Source of the DNA: Janthinobacterium rivuli
GTDB lineage: Bacteria; Pseudomonadota; Gammaproteobacteria; Burkholderiales; Burkholderiaceae_D
Assembly: GCF_009208735.1 (NCBI RefSeq)
Contig: NZ_WFLJ01000015.1
Location: 121,519 to 185,518 of the forward strand
Direction of reading: 5' to 3'
DNA length: 64,000 nt
The first letter of the stretch is position 1; each line of letters opens with the position of its first letter. Below, piece by piece: positions 24,884 through 34,241 of the stretch. The notes under the pieces are model-generated. The model did no database searches. It worked only from the letters and a program-made list of their open reading frames with translations, and had not been told where the DNA came from. The position numbers were made by a program, and so were the translations under genes.

Positions 24884-25447
24884 ATGGCCAAGAAAAGTGT
24901 CGTATCGGAAGCGCAGGAAATCCAGCTGGCCATCGAATTGATACAGCTGGGCGCCCGTTTGCAACTGCTGGAGACGGAAGTCTCGCTGTCGCGCGAACGC
25001 CTGCTGAATCTGTACAAGGAATTGAAGGGCGTCTCGCCGCCCAAGGGCATGCTGCCGTTTTCCACCGACTGGTTCCTCACCTGGCAACCGAATATCCATT
25101 CCTCGCTGTTCATCAATATCCACAAATTCCTCGTCGACCACGCCGGCGCCACCGGCATTGAAGCCGTGATGAAGGCATACAAACTGTATCTGGAGCAGAT
25201 GCCGCCCGAGGCGGGCGAAGAGCCGCTGCTGTCGCTGACGCGGGCCTGGACCCTGGTGCGCTTTTTCAGCAGCAAGATGCTGGACATGGCGCCCTGCGGC
25301 AAGTGCGGCGGCAAGTTTGTCGTCAACTGCCTCGACCTGAACGCCGATTATGTGTGCGGCCTGTGCCACATGCCTTCGCGTGCCGGCAAGACCAAGAAGG
25401 CGCGCGATGAAGCGGCCGCCGTCGCGCCGCCCGGTGTCGCCGCCTGA
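24884..25447 (+). CDS. flhC: Flagellar transcriptional regulator FlhC
   Basis: The protein has 187 residues. It contains the FlhC core (EIQLAIELIQLGARLQLLE, FSTDWFLTWQPNIHSSLF) and the four zinc-binding cysteines in CGKCGGKFV (about 138-146) and YVCGLC (about 159-164). It partners FlhD. The 97-bp gap to flhD is larger than usual and holds a repeat remnant. The gene ends before a strong terminator, so flhDC is a two-gene operon separate from motAB. Confidence 0.97.
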   Translation: MAKKSVVSEAQEIQLAIELIQLGARLQLLETEVSLSRERLLNLYKELKGVSPPKGMLPFSTDWFLTWQPNIHSSLFINIHKFLVDHAGATGIEAVMKAYKLYLEQMPPEAGEEPLLSLTRAWTLVRFFSSKMLDMAPCGKCGGKFVVNCLDLNADYVCGLCHMPSRAGKTKKARDEAAAVAPPGVAA

Positions 25448-25474
25448 TGCTGCTGCAATCATGGCCTCCATGAA

Positions 25475-25511
25475 AACCGGAGCGGTCGCCAGACCGGACT
25501 CCGGTTTTTTC
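25475..25511 (+). terminator. Terminator after flhC
   Basis: AACCGGAG (25475-25482) pairs with CTCCGGTT (25499-25506), followed by a run of T residues through 25510. Confidence 0.85.
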
Positions 25512-25567
25512 ATGGTGCTTTCGCTTACACTGGCGTTTTCCTCCTTTGACTGTCCTGCGACTGCCTC

Positions 25568-26329
25568 ATGCTGCAACAAATCCTGCGCGCGCCCGCGCTC
25601 AAGGCCATCCTGATCCAGGTGCTGGCCTTTCCCTTGCTGTTGCTATTGGTATATGGTCTGGCGCGCGCCGGCGTGGCCATGTCGCTGCCGGCCGTGGCGC
25701 TGCTGCAGGGCGTGCTGGCGGCGCTCATCACGTGGCGCGCGGGACTGGCGCGCTGGTGGTGCGCCATCGGCCTGCTGTTTGCGCCCGCCTTGCTGGCGGC
25801 CAGCCAGCTCGATCTGCCGCCGGCCGTGTTTCTGGCGGCCTTTGTTTTCCTGCTCAGCCTGTATTGGTCCACGTTCCGCACGCAAGTGCCGTTTTACCCG
25901 TCGGGGCCGAAGGTATGGCAGGCGGTGGCCGAGCTGATCGCGGACCGTCCCGGCGTGCGGCTGGTCGACATCGGCAGCGGCCTGGGCGGCCTGGTGCTGG
26001 ACCTGGCGCGGCGCCGGCCCGACGGGCAGTTTTCCGGCATCGAGCTGGCGCCGTTGCCGTGGCTGGCAAGCCGTTTGCGCGCACGGCTGTCGGGCAGCCG
26101 CGCGCGTTTCCTGCGCGGCGACTACGAAGCGCTCGATTTCGGCCGCTATGATGCGGTGTTTGCCTACCTGTCGCCGGCGGCGATGGCGGCCCTGTGGCGC
26201 AAGGCGGAAAGGGAAATGTTGCCCGGTAGCATGCTTCTTAGTTACGAATTCCAGATTGCGGCGCGCGAGCCCGATAAGACCATTGCCGCCACAGAGGGTG
26301 GCCCTTTACTTTACATATGGTGCTTTTAA
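25568..26329 (+). CDS. Membrane-anchored class I SAM-dependent methyltransferase
   Basis: The protein has 253 residues. The first 100 contain about three or four hydrophobic segments. A Rossmann methyltransferase domain follows, with motif I VDIGSGLGGLVLDLA near residue 135 and an acidic motif II in GIELAP. Such genes lie between flhDC and motAB in related species. The cellular substrate is unknown; the location hints at motility or envelope, but the linkage may be incidental. It has its own promoter space after the flhC terminator. Confidence 0.8.
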   Translation: MLQQILRAPALKAILIQVLAFPLLLLLVYGLARAGVAMSLPAVALLQGVLAALITWRAGLARWWCAIGLLFAPALLAASQLDLPPAVFLAAFVFLLSLYWSTFRTQVPFYPSGPKVWQAVAELIADRPGVRLVDIGSGLGGLVLDLARRRPDGQFSGIELAPLPWLASRLRARLSGSRARFLRGDYEALDFGRYDAVFAYLSPAAMAALWRKAEREMLPGSMLLSYEFQIAAREPDKTIAATEGGPLLYIWCF

Positions 26330-26350
26330 GCAATTGTCTGCGTTATTTGC

Positions 26351-26527
26351 TTGCCCGTAGGGCAATCTCACGTTATTGTAGTTCCACACGGCATTTTCTC
26401 GGAATTGCATTGAAAAGCAGCGCATTTCAATTAACTTTCGGTTGCTTTTCTTGCCGCTGTCTTTGCCGGCGGCGCAGCCGCCAGAAGGCAGGAACAGGTT
26501 TGAACGTGCCGGGGACACAGCCCCGGC
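26351..26527 (+). promoter_or_regulatory. motA leader with three hairpins
   Basis: The 219-bp motA upstream region holds TTGCCC-GTA-GGGCAA (26351-26365), GGCGGC-GCA-GCCGCC (26468-26482) and GCCGGGG-ACACAG-CCCCGGC (26508-26527). The last ends 21 bp before the TTG start and has no T-run, so it may affect translation rather than terminate. No sigma-28 motif was found here. Confidence 0.4.
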
Positions 26528-26548
26528 CATTATTGGGAGTCAGGGCAC

Positions 26549-27409
26549 TTGTTAGTCATAATCGGATACATCATCGTCTGCGCCTCGGTCTTTGGCGGCT
26601 TCGCGCTGGCCGGCGGCCATCTGGCGGCGCTGTTCCAGCCGCTGGAGTTGCTGATGATCGGCGGCGCCGCCCTGGGCGCCTTCCTTGTTGGTAACAATAA
26701 CAAGGCCATCAAGGCGACGATCGCCGCCTTGCCCAGCCTGTTCAAGGGTTCGCGCTACACCAAAGAGCTGTACATGGAACTGATGTCGCTGCTGTTTGAA
26801 GTGCTCAGCAAGGTGCGCAAGGAAGGCTTGATGTCGATCGAAGGCGATATCGACAAGCCCGAAGAAAGCCCGCTGTTTTCCAAGTACCCGGCCGTGCTGG
26901 CGGACCACCATATCGTCGAATTCATGACCGATTACCTGCGCCTGATGGTATCGGGCAATATGGATGCCTTTCAGATCGAAAACCTGATGGACAATGAGAT
27001 CGAGACGCACCATCACGAAGGCGCCGTGCCGGCCCACGTGATCGCCAAGGTGGGCGACGGCTTGCCCGCGTTCGGTATCGTCGCCGCCGTGATGGGCGTG
27101 GTGCACACGATGGAGTCGGTGGGTATCCCGCCGGCCGAGCTGGGCATGCTGATCGCGCACGCGCTGGTCGGCACCTTCCTCGGCATCTTGCTCGCGTATG
27201 GTTTCGTCGGCCCGCTGGCCAGCCTGCTGGAGCAGAAGCTGGAAGAGTCGAGCAAGATGTTCCAGTGCGTGAAAGTGACCCTGCTGGCCAGCCTGAACGG
27301 CTATGCGCCGGCGCTGGCCGTGGAGTTCGGCCGCAAGGTGCTGTTCTCGACCGAGCGTCCGACGTTCAATGAGCTGGAAGACCACATCAAGAAATCGAAA
27401 ACGAAGTAA
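26549..27409 (+). CDS. motA: Flagellar motor stator protein MotA
   Basis: The protein has 286 residues with four transmembrane segments, two near the N-terminus and two at about 170-220. The segment between them holds the cytoplasmic loop that contacts the rotor, and DGLPAFGIVAAVMGVVHTM precedes TM3. With MotB it forms the proton-driven stator. The start is TTG at 26549, with GGAG 9 bp upstream; no ATG gives the family N-terminus. It is followed 58 bp later by motB. Confidence 0.96.
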   Translation: MLVIIGYIIVCASVFGGFALAGGHLAALFQPLELLMIGGAALGAFLVGNNNKAIKATIAALPSLFKGSRYTKELYMELMSLLFEVLSKVRKEGLMSIEGDIDKPEESPLFSKYPAVLADHHIVEFMTDYLRLMVSGNMDAFQIENLMDNEIETHHHEGAVPAHVIAKVGDGLPAFGIVAAVMGVVHTMESVGIPPAELGMLIAHALVGTFLGILLAYGFVGPLASLLEQKLEESSKMFQCVKVTLLASLNGYAPALAVEFGRKVLFSTERPTFNELEDHIKKSKTK

Positions 27410-27467
27410 GCAGTGAATATACGCCTGGACACCATGAGTCATTTGCAGCACACGGAAGGGGGACGCC

Positions 27468-28445
27468 ATGGCCGATGAAGGCATGCGCCCGATTATCGTC
27501 AAGCGTATCAAGAAAACGGCTGGCGGACACCATGGCGGGGCGTGGAAAATCGCCTACGCCGACTTTGTCACGGCCATGATGGCCTTCTTCCTGCTGATGT
27601 GGCTGCTGGGCTCCACCTCGAAGGGCGACTTGAACGGCATTTCCGAATTCTTCAAGACGCCCTTGAAAGTGGCGATGGCGGGCGGTTCCGGCAGCGGCGA
27701 AAGCAATTCCGTGATCCAGGGCGGCGGCCAGGACCTGTCGCGCCAGGATGGGCAGGTGCGCAAGGCGCAGGAAGAGCAGCAGCGCAAGTCGTTCGACCTC
27801 AATTCCGCCAAGGCCGCGCTCGAACGGGAAGAGGGCAAGCGCCTGCAGGCGCTCAAGGCGCGCATCGAAGCGACCATCGACGCCAATCCCCTGCTGAAAA
27901 AATACAAGAATCAGTTGCTGCTCGATATCACCAGCGAAGGCTTGCGCATCCAGATCGTTGACGAGCAGAACCGTCCGATGTTTGCGCTCGCCAATGCGAA
28001 TCTGCAACCGTACACCAAGGAAATCCTGCACGCCATCGGCTCCGTGCTCAATGAAGTGCCGAACCGCATCGGCCTGTCCGGGCATACGGATTCGACGCCC
28101 TACATGAGCGATGCCGGCTACAGCAACTGGGAATTGTCGGCCGACCGCGCGAATGCGTCGCGGCGCGAACTGGTGATTGGCGGCATGAAGGAAGAGAAAG
28201 TCTTGCGCGTGGTGGGCCTGGGTTCGGCCGCCCACCTCGACAAGCTCGACCCCTTCAATCCGATCAACCGGCGCATCAGCATCATCGTCATGAACAAACG
28301 CACGGAAGAAAATGTCCTGCGCGACGGCTCGGCGATCGAGCTGCCGGTGACCGATGCCGCATCCGCCGCTGTCGCTTCAGGGCTGGCGGCCGGTGCGCCG
28401 CCCGCGGCGGCGCCAGCCCCCAGCCCGGTAGCGGCGAAAAAATAA
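27468..28445 (+). CDS. motB: Flagellar motor stator protein MotB
   Basis: The protein has 325 residues. It has one transmembrane helix with the proton-carrying Asp32 (KIAYADFVTAMMAFFLLMW), a plug/linker, and a C-terminal OmpA-type peptidoglycan-binding domain (IGLSGHTDSTPYMS, NWELSADRANASRREL, NRRISIIVM). The Ala/Pro-rich tail after residue 300 is disordered. It anchors the MotA/B stator to the cell wall. GGGGGAC precedes the ATG. Confidence 0.97.
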   Translation: MADEGMRPIIVKRIKKTAGGHHGGAWKIAYADFVTAMMAFFLLMWLLGSTSKGDLNGISEFFKTPLKVAMAGGSGSGESNSVIQGGGQDLSRQDGQVRKAQEEQQRKSFDLNSAKAALEREEGKRLQALKARIEATIDANPLLKKYKNQLLLDITSEGLRIQIVDEQNRPMFALANANLQPYTKEILHAIGSVLNEVPNRIGLSGHTDSTPYMSDAGYSNWELSADRANASRRELVIGGMKEEKVLRVVGLGSAAHLDKLDPFNPINRRISIIVMNKRTEENVLRDGSAIELPVTDAASAAVASGLAAGAPPAAAPAPSPVAAKK

Positions 28446-28491
28446 CACGCAAGGCTGTCGACGCGTGGTGTATTGAAACAATGAGACCTTT

Positions 28492-29040
28492 ATGACAAGA
28501 AAGAAAATACTTGGCTCGCATGTAAAGCGCCTGCTGTCTGGCGTGTCGGACCATGGCCGCAAGCACTTGACGGAGGTGGAAACCGACCTGGTGCAGACCG
28601 GCATCTTGCTGGAAGAGGCGATCGAGAAGCTGTCCTTCAATTTCATGGCGATACATGCGGCCGTCGCCGCGCAGCAAGACACCATCGCCCTGCTGCTCGA
28701 CGGCGGTATTCCGGCCGAGCAGCAGCGCGAAAAATTGCTGGCGTTGCAAGATGAGGTGGGGGGCTACGTGAATGCCGCCATCACCAGCCTGCAGTTCCAG
28801 GACATGACCAGCCAGCTGATCGAGCGCACCTTGAAGCGCGTGACGGGCTTGCGCGAGTTTCTCGGCACACTGGGCTCGCATGGCGCGGAGATGTTGCCGG
28901 AGAGCGACAATGAAGAAATTGTCGCCTTGCTGGGGCGGGTCAGCATGGCGCTGGCGATTCAAAGCCTGGAGTTGCGCAGCGTGCTGCGCAAGGCTGTCAG
29001 TCAACAGCATTTGGAAAGTGGCGACATCGAGCTGTTCTAG
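28492..29040 (+). CDS. CheZ-like chemotaxis phosphatase
   Basis: The protein has 182 residues, mostly helical. The helix around residues 98-115 reads LQFQDMTSQLIERTLKR. Asp104 and Gln108 are spaced as in the catalytic D-x-x-x-Q of CheZ, which dephosphorylates CheY-P. The C-terminus ends GDIELF, where CheZ carries its CheY-binding tail. It is shorter than typical CheZ and lies between motB and cheY rather than after the second cheY, where relatives usually have cheZ. Assignment rests on these motifs and context, not on full-length similarity. Confidence 0.65.
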   Translation: MTRKKILGSHVKRLLSGVSDHGRKHLTEVETDLVQTGILLEEAIEKLSFNFMAIHAAVAAQQDTIALLLDGGIPAEQQREKLLALQDEVGGYVNAAITSLQFQDMTSQLIERTLKRVTGLREFLGTLGSHGAEMLPESDNEEIVALLGRVSMALAIQSLELRSVLRKAVSQQHLESGDIELF

Positions 29041-29123
29041 CATGCCAGTACGGAACGCTTGTGGTTGCATGGATTGATTAATCAAATACTCGGGCAGGAT
29101 GCCCGGAATAAGTGGGAGCAAAG

Positions 29124-29489
29124 ATGGCCAAAACGATACTTGCAGTGGACGATTCCAGCTCATTGCGCCAGATGGTGGCGTTCAGTCTGAAAGCCGCCGG
29201 TTACCAGGTGGTGGAGGCCGTCGACGGCCAGGACGGACTGGAAAAAGCCAAGCTGCAAACCGTGGACCTGGTATTGACCGACCAGAATATGCCGCGCATG
29301 GATGGCCTGGAGCTGATCAAGCTGCTGCGCGAACTGCCGACCTATCAGAAGGTGCCCATCCTGATGCTGACGACGGAGTCGTCGGACGAGATGAAGTCGA
29401 AAGGACGTGCCGCCGGCGCGAATGGCTGGCTGGTCAAGCCCTTCGATCCGCAACGCCTGATCGAAGTGGTCAAGAAGGTGATCGGCTGA
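29124..29489 (+). CDS. cheY: CheY-like response regulator (first copy)
   Basis: The protein has 121 residues, a single receiver domain. The acidic pair is in AVDDSS (Asp10/11), the phospho-acceptor in LVLTDQNMPRMDG near residue 54, the conserved Thr in LMLTTESS and Lys in WLVKPF. ATG 29124 has GGGAG 5-6 bp upstream. It lies between the CheZ-like gene and cheA, 43 bp before cheA. Whether it binds the flagellar switch or acts as a phosphate sink is not evident; a second CheY lies at the end of the cluster. Confidence 0.93.
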   Translation: MAKTILAVDDSSSLRQMVAFSLKAAGYQVVEAVDGQDGLEKAKLQTVDLVLTDQNMPRMDGLELIKLLRELPTYQKVPILMLTTESSDEMKSKGRAAGANGWLVKPFDPQRLIEVVKKVIG

Positions 29490-29532
29490 TGCCAGCCGCG
29501 CAGCACAACGATGCAATTGACGGAGTCACCCT

Positions 29533-31719
29533 ATGACCATCGATATTAGCCAGTTTTTTCAGGTCTTTTTCGATGAGGCCGAAGAACTGCTGGCTGAAAA
29601 AGAACGGCTGCTGCTGGCCGTTGATATTGCGGCGCCCGACGCCGAAGACCTGAATGCCATTTTCCGCACCGCCCATTCGATCAAGGGCGGCGCGTCGACG
29701 TTCGGCCTCTCCGACATGAGCGAGGTGACGCACATCCTCGAGTCGCTGCTCGACCGCATCCGCCAGGGCCAGATGGCCCTGACGGCGGAACACGTCGACG
29801 CCTTTTTGGCGGCCAAGGATATTCTCAAGATGCAGCTCGACGGGCACCGCCTGGGCAGCGCCGTCGACCAGGATGCCGTGGCCAATGTGCGCATGATGCT
29901 GCAGTCGTTCTCGCAGGACGTGCCCGTGGCCGCGCTCACGCCCGTCGCGCCGGCCTTCCATACGGCGGAAAAGGCCGCCGTCAGCCATGCCGGCGGCCAT
30001 CGCATCCGCCTCGAGCTCCCCAGCATGGAGCCGCGCGAAGTCGATGCGCTGGCGGCCGAACTGGGCTTGCTGGGCGACGTCGTGGTATCCAGCCTGCCCG
30101 ACGCGCGCAAGGTGCTGGAAGTGACGACGCATGAAAGCCTGGACGATATCCTGGCCATCTGCTCGTTCGTGCTCAATCCGGACGACATGGTGATCACGCA
30201 GGCGCCGCCACTGGCGCCAGGCGAAGCCGAAGCGGCCCGCGCGGCGCAGGAAAAAGCCCAGGGCTATGGTTTCTTCGATCCGCTGCCAGGCGCGCCTGGC
30301 GCGGCGGACCCCGGCTATGGCTTCTTCCAGCCGCTCGAGGACATCCGTGCCGCCGCAGGCGTGCAGAGCGACGCCGAACAGGGCTACGGTTTCTTCCAGC
30401 CCCTGGAACAGATTCGCGCCGACGCGGCCAAGGCGGGCAGCGCTGCTGCCACGCCGGCCGTGGCGAGCGTCGTGGCCGAAGCGGAGCAGGAAAAGAAACC
30501 GGCCAAGAAAGAGGGCGACAAGGCCGGCGCCGAGTCGTCGTCGATCCGCGTCTCGATCGAGAAAGTCGACCAGCTGATCAATCTGGTGGGCGAACTGGTG
30601 ATCACGCAGGCGATGATCGAGCAGCGCGCCAGCGCGCTCGACCCGATGCTGCATGAAAAACTGCTCGACAGCGTCAGCCACCTGACGCGCAACACGCGCG
30701 ACTTGCAGGAAGCGGTGATGTCGATCCGCATGATGCCGATGGATTTCGTCTTTTCGCGCTTTCCGCGCATGGTGCGCGACCTGGCCACGAAACTGGGCAA
30801 GAAGGTCGACTTCATCACGAATGGCGCCGCCACGGAACTGGACAAGGGCCTCATCGAGCGCATCGTCGACCCGCTCACGCACCTGGTGCGCAACAGCATC
30901 GACCATGGCGTGGAAATGCCGGCCGCCCGCGTGGCCGCCGGCAAGACCGAGGCCGGCCGCCTGTTCCTCTCGGCCAGCCACCAGGGCGGCAACATCATCA
31001 TCGAAGTGTCCGATGATGGCGCGGGACTGAACCGCGAGCGCATCCTGGCCAAGGCCGCGCAGCAAGGACTGGACGTGTCCGAGACGATGAGCGACGCCGA
31101 CGTGTGGCAGCTGATCTTCGCGCCCGGTTTTTCCACCGCCGAAGCGGTCACCGACGTGTCGGGCCGCGGCGTGGGCATGGATGTCGTCAAGCGCAATATC
31201 AGCGCCATGGGCGGCGTCGTCGACATCCGTTCGGCGAAGGGTTTCGGCACGACGATTTCCATCTCGTTGCCGCTGACCCTGGCCATCCTGGACGGCATGT
31301 CGATCCGCGTCGGCGACGAAGTGTATATTTTACCGCTGGGCTTTGTCATCGAATCCCTGCAGCCAGCCGTTGAGGATATCAAGGACATCAGTGGCAAGGG
31401 CCAGGTGGTGAAGGTGCGCGGCGAATACCTGCCATTGATCCCGCTGTACCAGATGTTCGACATCGCGCCGCGCTTTACCAGTCCCTCGGAAGGCATCTGC
31501 GTGATCCTCGAGACGGAAGGGCGCAAGGCGGCCCTGTTTGTCGACGACCTGGTGGGGCAGCAGCAGGTCGTGGTGAAAAACCTCGAATCGAATTACCGCA
31601 AGGTGGTAGGCATTTCCGGCGCCACCATCCTGGGCGACGGCGGCGTGTCGCTGATTCTCGATGTCGCCGCCCTGATCCGTTCCTCTCGCCAGCTGGCCGA
31701 CGAGTCCATTTTTTCGTAA
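29533..31719 (+). CDS. cheA: Chemotaxis histidine kinase CheA
   Basis: The protein has 728 residues. The P1/HPt domain carries phospho-His48 in FRTAHSIKGGASTFG. A small alpha/beta P2-like domain lies at about 155-220. The linker at 244-291 contains three GYGFF[D/Q]PL repeats. The dimerisation domain begins near SSIRVSIEKVDQLINLVGEL. The GHKL ATPase shows the N-box HLVRNSIDHGVE and G-box VSGRGVGMDVV, and a CheW-like domain forms the C-terminus. It autophosphorylates under receptor control and feeds CheY and CheB. It sits in the cheY-cheA-cheW-mcp-cheR-cheD-cheB-cheY operon. Confidence 0.98.
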   Translation: MTIDISQFFQVFFDEAEELLAEKERLLLAVDIAAPDAEDLNAIFRTAHSIKGGASTFGLSDMSEVTHILESLLDRIRQGQMALTAEHVDAFLAAKDILKMQLDGHRLGSAVDQDAVANVRMMLQSFSQDVPVAALTPVAPAFHTAEKAAVSHAGGHRIRLELPSMEPREVDALAAELGLLGDVVVSSLPDARKVLEVTTHESLDDILAICSFVLNPDDMVITQAPPLAPGEAEAARAAQEKAQGYGFFDPLPGAPGAADPGYGFFQPLEDIRAAAGVQSDAEQGYGFFQPLEQIRADAAKAGSAAATPAVASVVAEAEQEKKPAKKEGDKAGAESSSIRVSIEKVDQLINLVGELVITQAMIEQRASALDPMLHEKLLDSVSHLTRNTRDLQEAVMSIRMMPMDFVFSRFPRMVRDLATKLGKKVDFITNGAATELDKGLIERIVDPLTHLVRNSIDHGVEMPAARVAAGKTEAGRLFLSASHQGGNIIIEVSDDGAGLNRERILAKAAQQGLDVSETMSDADVWQLIFAPGFSTAEAVTDVSGRGVGMDVVKRNISAMGGVVDIRSAKGFGTTISISLPLTLAILDGMSIRVGDEVYILPLGFVIESLQPAVEDIKDISGKGQVVKVRGEYLPLIPLYQMFDIAPRFTSPSEGICVILETEGRKAALFVDDLVGQQQVVVKNLESNYRKVVGISGATILGDGGVSLILDVAALIRSSRQLADESIFS

Positions 31720-31750
31720 TACCGATAGATAAAAGATAGGAAAACGCACC

Positions 31751-32257
31751 ATGTCAGATACTCAACAAACATCCGGAAGCAATGCGGGCGACGGCAAGGA
31801 CATCGCCGGCCGTGAATTCCTGGCCTTCACCCTGGGCTCCGAAGAGTACGGCATCGATATCCTGAAGGTTCAGGAAATCCGTGGTTACGAAGCGGTCACC
31901 CGCATCGCCAACGCGCCTGAATTCATCAAGGGCGTGATCAACCTGCGCGGCATCATCATTCCCGTGGTCGACATGCGCATCAAGTTCAACCTGGGCACGC
32001 CCGTGTACGACCAGTTCACGGTGGTGATCATCCTGAACATCGGCGGTCGCATCGTCGGCATGGTGGTCGACAGCGTTTCCGACGTCACCACCCTGACGCC
32101 GGAGCAGGTGAAGCCAGCGCCGGAAATGGGCACCGCCTTCTCGACCGACTACATGATCGGCCTGGGCACCATCGACGAGCGCATGCTGATCCTGGTCGAT
32201 ATCGACAAGCTGATGTCGAGCAGCGAGATGGGCCTGATCGACAAGCTGGCGGCGTAA
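31751..32257 (+). CDS. cheW: Chemotaxis coupling protein CheW
   Basis: The protein has 168 residues, a single CheW domain ([53 protein letters not shown]). It links receptors to CheA in the polar array. ATG 31751 begins 31 bp after cheA, with AGGAAA upstream. It has a slightly extended polar N-terminus of about 22 residues. Confidence 0.98.
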   Translation: MSDTQQTSGSNAGDGKDIAGREFLAFTLGSEEYGIDILKVQEIRGYEAVTRIANAPEFIKGVINLRGIIIPVVDMRIKFNLGTPVYDQFTVVIILNIGGRIVGMVVDSVSDVTTLTPEQVKPAPEMGTAFSTDYMIGLGTIDERMLILVDIDKLMSSSEMGLIDKLAA

Positions 32258-32448
32258 GCGGCAGCAAGCAGGCAGCAAGGCGGCGCCCGGTGCGCCGCCG
32301 TATGAGCACGCAAAGGATCACTACAGATATGCATGTACCGGTGCGAGCAGAGGCGCGCCGGCAGGCTGCAAGGTCCGTCAGAGACCAGGCCACAACACGG
32401 CGCCGTCCGGTTGAACGGGCGCCGTTCACATAAATATTGGAGACTGTA

Positions 32449-34170
32449 ATGAGTTTGCGCGATTTCAAGATAGGCACCCGGCTGGGGATAGGTTTTGGCA
32501 GCATCCTCGCCATCCTGGTGGTGGTGATCGTTTCGGCGAATGCACTGAATTACCGTAACAAGGCCCAGTTGCTCACGGGCCTGGCGCTGGCAAGCGAAAA
32601 GAATACGCAGGCGTCGCTGATGAAAAGCGCGATGCTGGAAACCGGCATCGCCATGCGCAATATCGGCCTGCAGGGCGATGTGGGGCTGATGCAGGCGGAA
32701 GAGGGCAAGGTGCGCGAGCAGCGCAAGCTGTACGACGGCGCGCGCGGCAAGCTGGCCGGCCTGGGCCTGTCCGAGGGCGAGAAGGCATTGTTGGCCAATA
32801 TCGCCAAGGTCGACGGCGAAGTCGATGCCGCCTTCAAGGAAGCGATGGGACAGGTGCTGGCGTTTAACAGCGAGGGCGCGGCGAAGGTGATCGCCACCCG
32901 CATCGATCCCTTGAACAAGACGACCCTGGCCGATATCAACAAGCTGCTCGACCTGCAGCACGTGGCGCAGCAAAGCTTCATGGACGACTCGCTGGCGGCC
33001 GATGCGCGCCTGATGACGGTGTTGTTCATCCTGGGCGGCGCGGCGGTGGCGATCGGCGCCTGGTGCGCCATCTTCATCACGCGCTCGATCACGGTGCCAT
33101 TGTCCGGCGCCCTGGCAGTGGCGCAGAAGGTGGCCGCCGGCGAGCTGACGGCGCGCGTGGTGGTCGAGGGCAAGGATGAAACGAGCGCGCTGCAGCAGGC
33201 GCTGAAGGACATGAACGAGAGCCTGGTGCAGACGGTCAGCGACGTGCGCAACGGGACCGATACGATTACCGTGGCGTCGCGCGAGATCGCCAGCGGCAAT
33301 GCGGACCTGTCGGCGCGCACGGAAACGCAGGCCAGTTCGCTCGAAGAGACGGCATCGTCGATGGAGGAGCTGACGTCGACCGTGAAGCAGAACGCGGACA
33401 ATGCGCGCCAGGCCAATCAGTTGGCCGTGTCGGCATCGTCGGTGGCGGAGCAGGGCGGCAAGGTGGTGGCGCAAGTGGTCGATACCATGGGTTCCATCAA
33501 GGACAGTTCGCGCAAGATCGTCGACATTATCGGCGTCATTGACGGCATCGCGTTCCAGACGAATATCCTGGCCTTGAATGCGGCCGTCGAAGCGGCGCGC
33601 GCCGGCGAGCAGGGGCGCGGTTTCGCGGTGGTGGCGTCGGAAGTGCGTAATCTGGCCCAACGCTCGGCCGGCGCGGCGAAAGAGATCAAGGGCCTGATCG
33701 GCGACTCGGTCGACAAGGTCGATGCGGGCAGCCGGCTGGTGGACGAGGCTGGACAGACCATGGGCCTGATCGTCACGTCGATCCGGCAGGTGGCCGACAT
33801 CATGGGCGAGATCACGGCGGCGACGCAGGAACAGAGCCATGGCATCGAGGAAGTGAACCAGGCCATCGCGCAGATGGACCAGATGACGCAGCAAAACGCG
33901 GCGCTGGTCGAAGAAGCGGCGGCGGCGGCCGAAAGCATGCAGGATCAGGCGCAGAAACTGGCCGACGCCGTCAGCATCTTCAAGCTGGACGGCGAGAGCG
34001 CGGCGCGGGCGGCCATGCCCGCGCCCGCGCCAGTAGTGAAAGCGGCGGCACGGCCGGCGCCGAGCGTGACGGAAAATACACGGCGGTTGGCAAAGACGGC
34101 GCAAGCCGGCACGCCACCGCCCGCGAAAAAGCTGGCGGCGGCCGGCGGCGACGATTGGGAAGAGTTCTGA
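32449..34170 (+). CDS. Methyl-accepting chemotaxis protein
   Basis: The protein has 573 residues. TM1 lies near residues 10-33, a periplasmic four-helix-bundle sensor domain follows at about 34-185, and TM2 is near 188-210. HAMP spans about 211-265, and the signalling hairpin tip carries EAARAGEQGRGFAVVASEVRNLAQRS. The chain ends DDWEEF, resembling the NWETF pentapeptide that tethers CheR and CheB. ATG 32449 has GGAG 6 bp upstream; two GC-rich hairpins lie in the 190-bp leader. The ligand is unknown, as the sensor helices lack the Tar aspartate-binding arginines that I could recognise. Confidence 0.95.
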   Translation: MSLRDFKIGTRLGIGFGSILAILVVVIVSANALNYRNKAQLLTGLALASEKNTQASLMKSAMLETGIAMRNIGLQGDVGLMQAEEGKVREQRKLYDGARGKLAGLGLSEGEKALLANIAKVDGEVDAAFKEAMGQVLAFNSEGAAKVIATRIDPLNKTTLADINKLLDLQHVAQQSFMDDSLAADARLMTVLFILGGAAVAIGAWCAIFITRSITVPLSGALAVAQKVAAGELTARVVVEGKDETSALQQALKDMNESLVQTVSDVRNGTDTITVASREIASGNADLSARTETQASSLEETASSMEELTSTVKQNADNARQANQLAVSASSVAEQGGKVVAQVVDTMGSIKDSSRKIVDIIGVIDGIAFQTNILALNAAVEAARAGEQGRGFAVVASEVRNLAQRSAGAAKEIKGLIGDSVDKVDAGSRLVDEAGQTMGLIVTSIRQVADIMGEITAATQEQSHGIEEVNQAIAQMDQMTQQNAALVEEAAAAAESMQDQAQKLADAVSIFKLDGESAARAAMPAPAPVVKAAARPAPSVTENTRRLAKTAQAGTPPPAKKLAAAGGDDWEEF

Positions 34171-34241
34171 CGCCAACCCGGTCCCGCTAGTTATACTTGC
34201 AAAGGCATTGGTCAGAGTAGTCATAGAGAGGTAAAAACAAA

